In this document: positions 4,618 to 5,652 of the stretch, one piece after another
How the letters are laid out: every line of letters begins with the position of its first letter
Numbering within the stretch: position 1 is the first letter of the stretch
NCBI GenBank assembly: GCA_025935735.1
Contig: JAICUS010000405.1
Span: forward strand, 1 to 5,652
Length of the DNA stretch: 5,652 nt
Direction of reading: 5' to 3'
Source: Solirubrobacteraceae bacterium
Lineage (GTDB): Bacteria; Actinomycetota; Thermoleophilia; Solirubrobacterales; Solirubrobacteraceae
Made by a program: the position numbers and the translations under genes
Notes under the pieces: model-generated
Seen by the model: the letters and a program-made list of their open reading frames with translations, nothing else
What the model was told of the DNA's origin: nothing
Databases searched by the model: none

Positions 4618-5652
4618 ATGCTGATCCGAGGAATCCGTCGCGCCCTCCCCGCCGCCGTGGCCGCGCTGGCCCTGTCCGCCGTCCCCGCCCACGCCGAGAG
4701 CCTGCGCCTGCACCCCCGCACCCTGCTCGCCCACACCCCGGCCGGCGCCCAGCCGAACGCGCCCGCCACCGATCCGGCGCTGTCCGGCGACGGCCGCATC
4801 GTCCGCTACGCGGCCTACACGTCCGCGGCGACCGACATCGTCGACGGCTCCGGCACGTTCAAGAACATCTTCGTCGTCCACCGCCGCCCGCCGTTCAGCC
4901 TGCTGGGCACGCCGTGGGTCATGGGCGACACCACGCTCGCCAGCCGCGGCATCGACGGGCAGCCGGCCGACGGCGACTCCTGGGACCCGTCCTTCGACGG
5001 CTACGACTACGCGCACGCCGGCCACGAGTACACGGTCGCGCCGCGCTGCCTCGCCTTCGTCTCCAACGCCTCCAACCTCGTCCCCGGCGACGCCAACGGC
5101 ATCGCCGACGTCTTCGTCGTGCGCCTGTCCACGGGCAAGGTCACCCGGATCGCGTCGTCTGGCCCCGCATCCGCGGTCGCGCTGGACGGGCGCTGCTTCA
5201 ACGTCTCCTACGTGGCCGGCGGCACGGTCTACACGAAGAACCTGCGCAGCGTCGGCAAGGGCCACGGCAAGGTGCACCGCCTGTCGGGGATCGGCGGCGC
5301 GAGCTCGCCCGCCGTCTCGGCCAACGGCCGCGTCACCGCCTACGAGCGCAACGGCGCCATCTATGTCAACCGCGACGGCCGCAACCGCTACGTCGCGGCC
5401 GGCTCCGAGCCCTCGACCGACGACTGGGGCCGCTACGTCGCCTACACCCGCGGCGGCCAGATCTGGCAGGCGCGCATCGACCGCGCGGCGCACGCCGGGC
5501 AGCTGACCGCGGCGATCAGCCGCCGCGACGGCCAGCACCTGATGAACGGCACCTGGCCGTCGATGACGGCCGGCGGCCACTTCGTGTTCTTCGTCACGGG
5601 CAACATGGTCGACTCCAACGTCTACGAGAAGTTCGCCAGCTGCCCGGTCGGC
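4618..5652 (+). CDS. exported TolB/PD40-like beta-propeller protein (partial, C-terminus outside window)
   Basis: 345 codons are open to the window end. Residues 1-26 form a signal peptide (MLIRGIRR, an Ala/Leu core, then PAHA before E27) with likely cleavage after A26 and no lipobox. The mature part is a series of beta-propeller-like blades with small G-R turns before hydrophobic strands: LSGDGRIVRYAAYTS (55-69), ALDGRCFNVSYVAGG (188-202), VSANGRVTAYERNG (231-244) and STDDWGRYVAYTRGG (266-280). The segment SNASNLVPGDANG (149-161) followed by ADVFVV is a signature often seen in secreted actinobacterial proteins with PD40/WD40-like repeats. A looser copy is at 69-87 (SAATDIVDGSGTFKNIFVV). DxNxxxD-like residues (D158, N160, D164) could bind calcium. 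Such proteins are usually scaffolds or binding proteins outside the membrane, and no catalytic motif is seen. The gene diverges from the UbiA-type gene and no functional link to it is evident. Confidence 0.85.
   Translation, partial: MLIRGIRRALPAAVAALALSAVPAHAESLRLHPRTLLAHTPAGAQPNAPATDPALSGDGRIVRYAAYTSAATDIVDGSGTFKNIFVVHRRPPFSLLGTPWVMGDTTLASRGIDGQPADGDSWDPSFDGYDYAHAGHEYTVAPRCLAFVSNASNLVPGDANGIADVFVVRLSTGKVTRIASSGPASAVALDGRCFNVSYVAGGTVYTKNLRSVGKGHGKVHRLSGIGGASSPAVSANGRVTAYERNGAIYVNRDGRNRYVAAGSEPSTDDWGRYVAYTRGGQIWQARIDRAAHAGQLTAAISRRDGQHLMNGTWPSMTAGGHFVFFVTGNMVDSNVYEKFASCPVG

Noticed and set aside
3195..4799. 534-codon minus-strand frame spanning the inverted-repeat region and both neighbours
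   Set aside because: It is antisense to the glycosyltransferase end and out of frame with the UbiA-type gene, and has arginine-rich low-complexity content typical of shadows.
4579..5580. 333-codon minus-strand frame opposite the beta-propeller gene
   Set aside because: Its product is a run of Val/Ala/Gly/Asp/Arg without motifs, whereas the plus strand has a Shine-Dalgarno, a signal peptide and recognisable repeats.
1..5652. CRISPR array, tRNA or rRNA gene, or defence system
   Set aside because: No regularly spaced direct repeats, no tRNA-like cloverleaf or rRNA stretch, and no nuclease, helicase or toxin motifs were seen on either strand.

Overview
The window is very GC-rich and actinobacterial in character. 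Codon third positions are almost all G or C, several genes are secreted or membrane-bound, and one gene matches the actinobacterial decaprenyl-phosphate phosphoribosyltransferase family. A Thermoleophilia/Solirubrobacterales-type genome would fit, but that is inference, because no phylogenetic marker is present. Five genes are visible, two of them cut by the window edges.

Layout. Positions 1-1446 (minus strand) hold a compact cluster read right to left. It starts with a secreted protein carrying two Y-x4-D repeats (PF03640/COG4315 type, 1446-1003), followed by a MauE/DoxX-like membrane protein (982-518) and a MauD-like membrane-anchored thioredoxin-fold protein (521 to beyond position 1). The last two overlap by 4 bases. 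Each of the three carries a cysteine pair (Cx3C, CxC, CxxC), so together they look like an extracytoplasmic thiol-redox unit. Positions 1447-1571 form a divergent promoter region. Positions 1572-3341 (plus strand) encode a GT-C fold, ArnT/PMT-like glycosyltransferase. Positions 3342-3622 are non-coding and lie between two convergent genes. Positions 3623-4543 (minus strand) encode a UbiA-superfamily decaprenyl-phosphate phosphoribosyltransferase. Positions 4544-4617 are a short divergent promoter region. Positions 4618-5652 (plus strand, open at the end) encode an exported TolB/PD40-like beta-propeller protein.

The most unusual structure is the 281-bp gap at 3342-3622. It contains a 27-bp inverted repeat with 25 matches (3351-3377 and 3577-3603). 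Each arm lies just after the stop codon of one of the two convergent genes and reads in that gene's sense direction, and each is followed inward by a small GC hairpin. It could be a non-autonomous mobile element with terminal inverted repeats, or a pair of identical 3'-end (termination or RNA-processing) modules.

The glycosyltransferase and the phosphoribosyltransferase fit a shared theme of polyprenyl-phosphate-linked sugar chemistry at the cell envelope, since GT-C enzymes use lipid-phosphate sugar donors and the UbiA-type enzyme starts synthesis of one such donor. They are convergent rather than in one operon, so the link is only suggestive.
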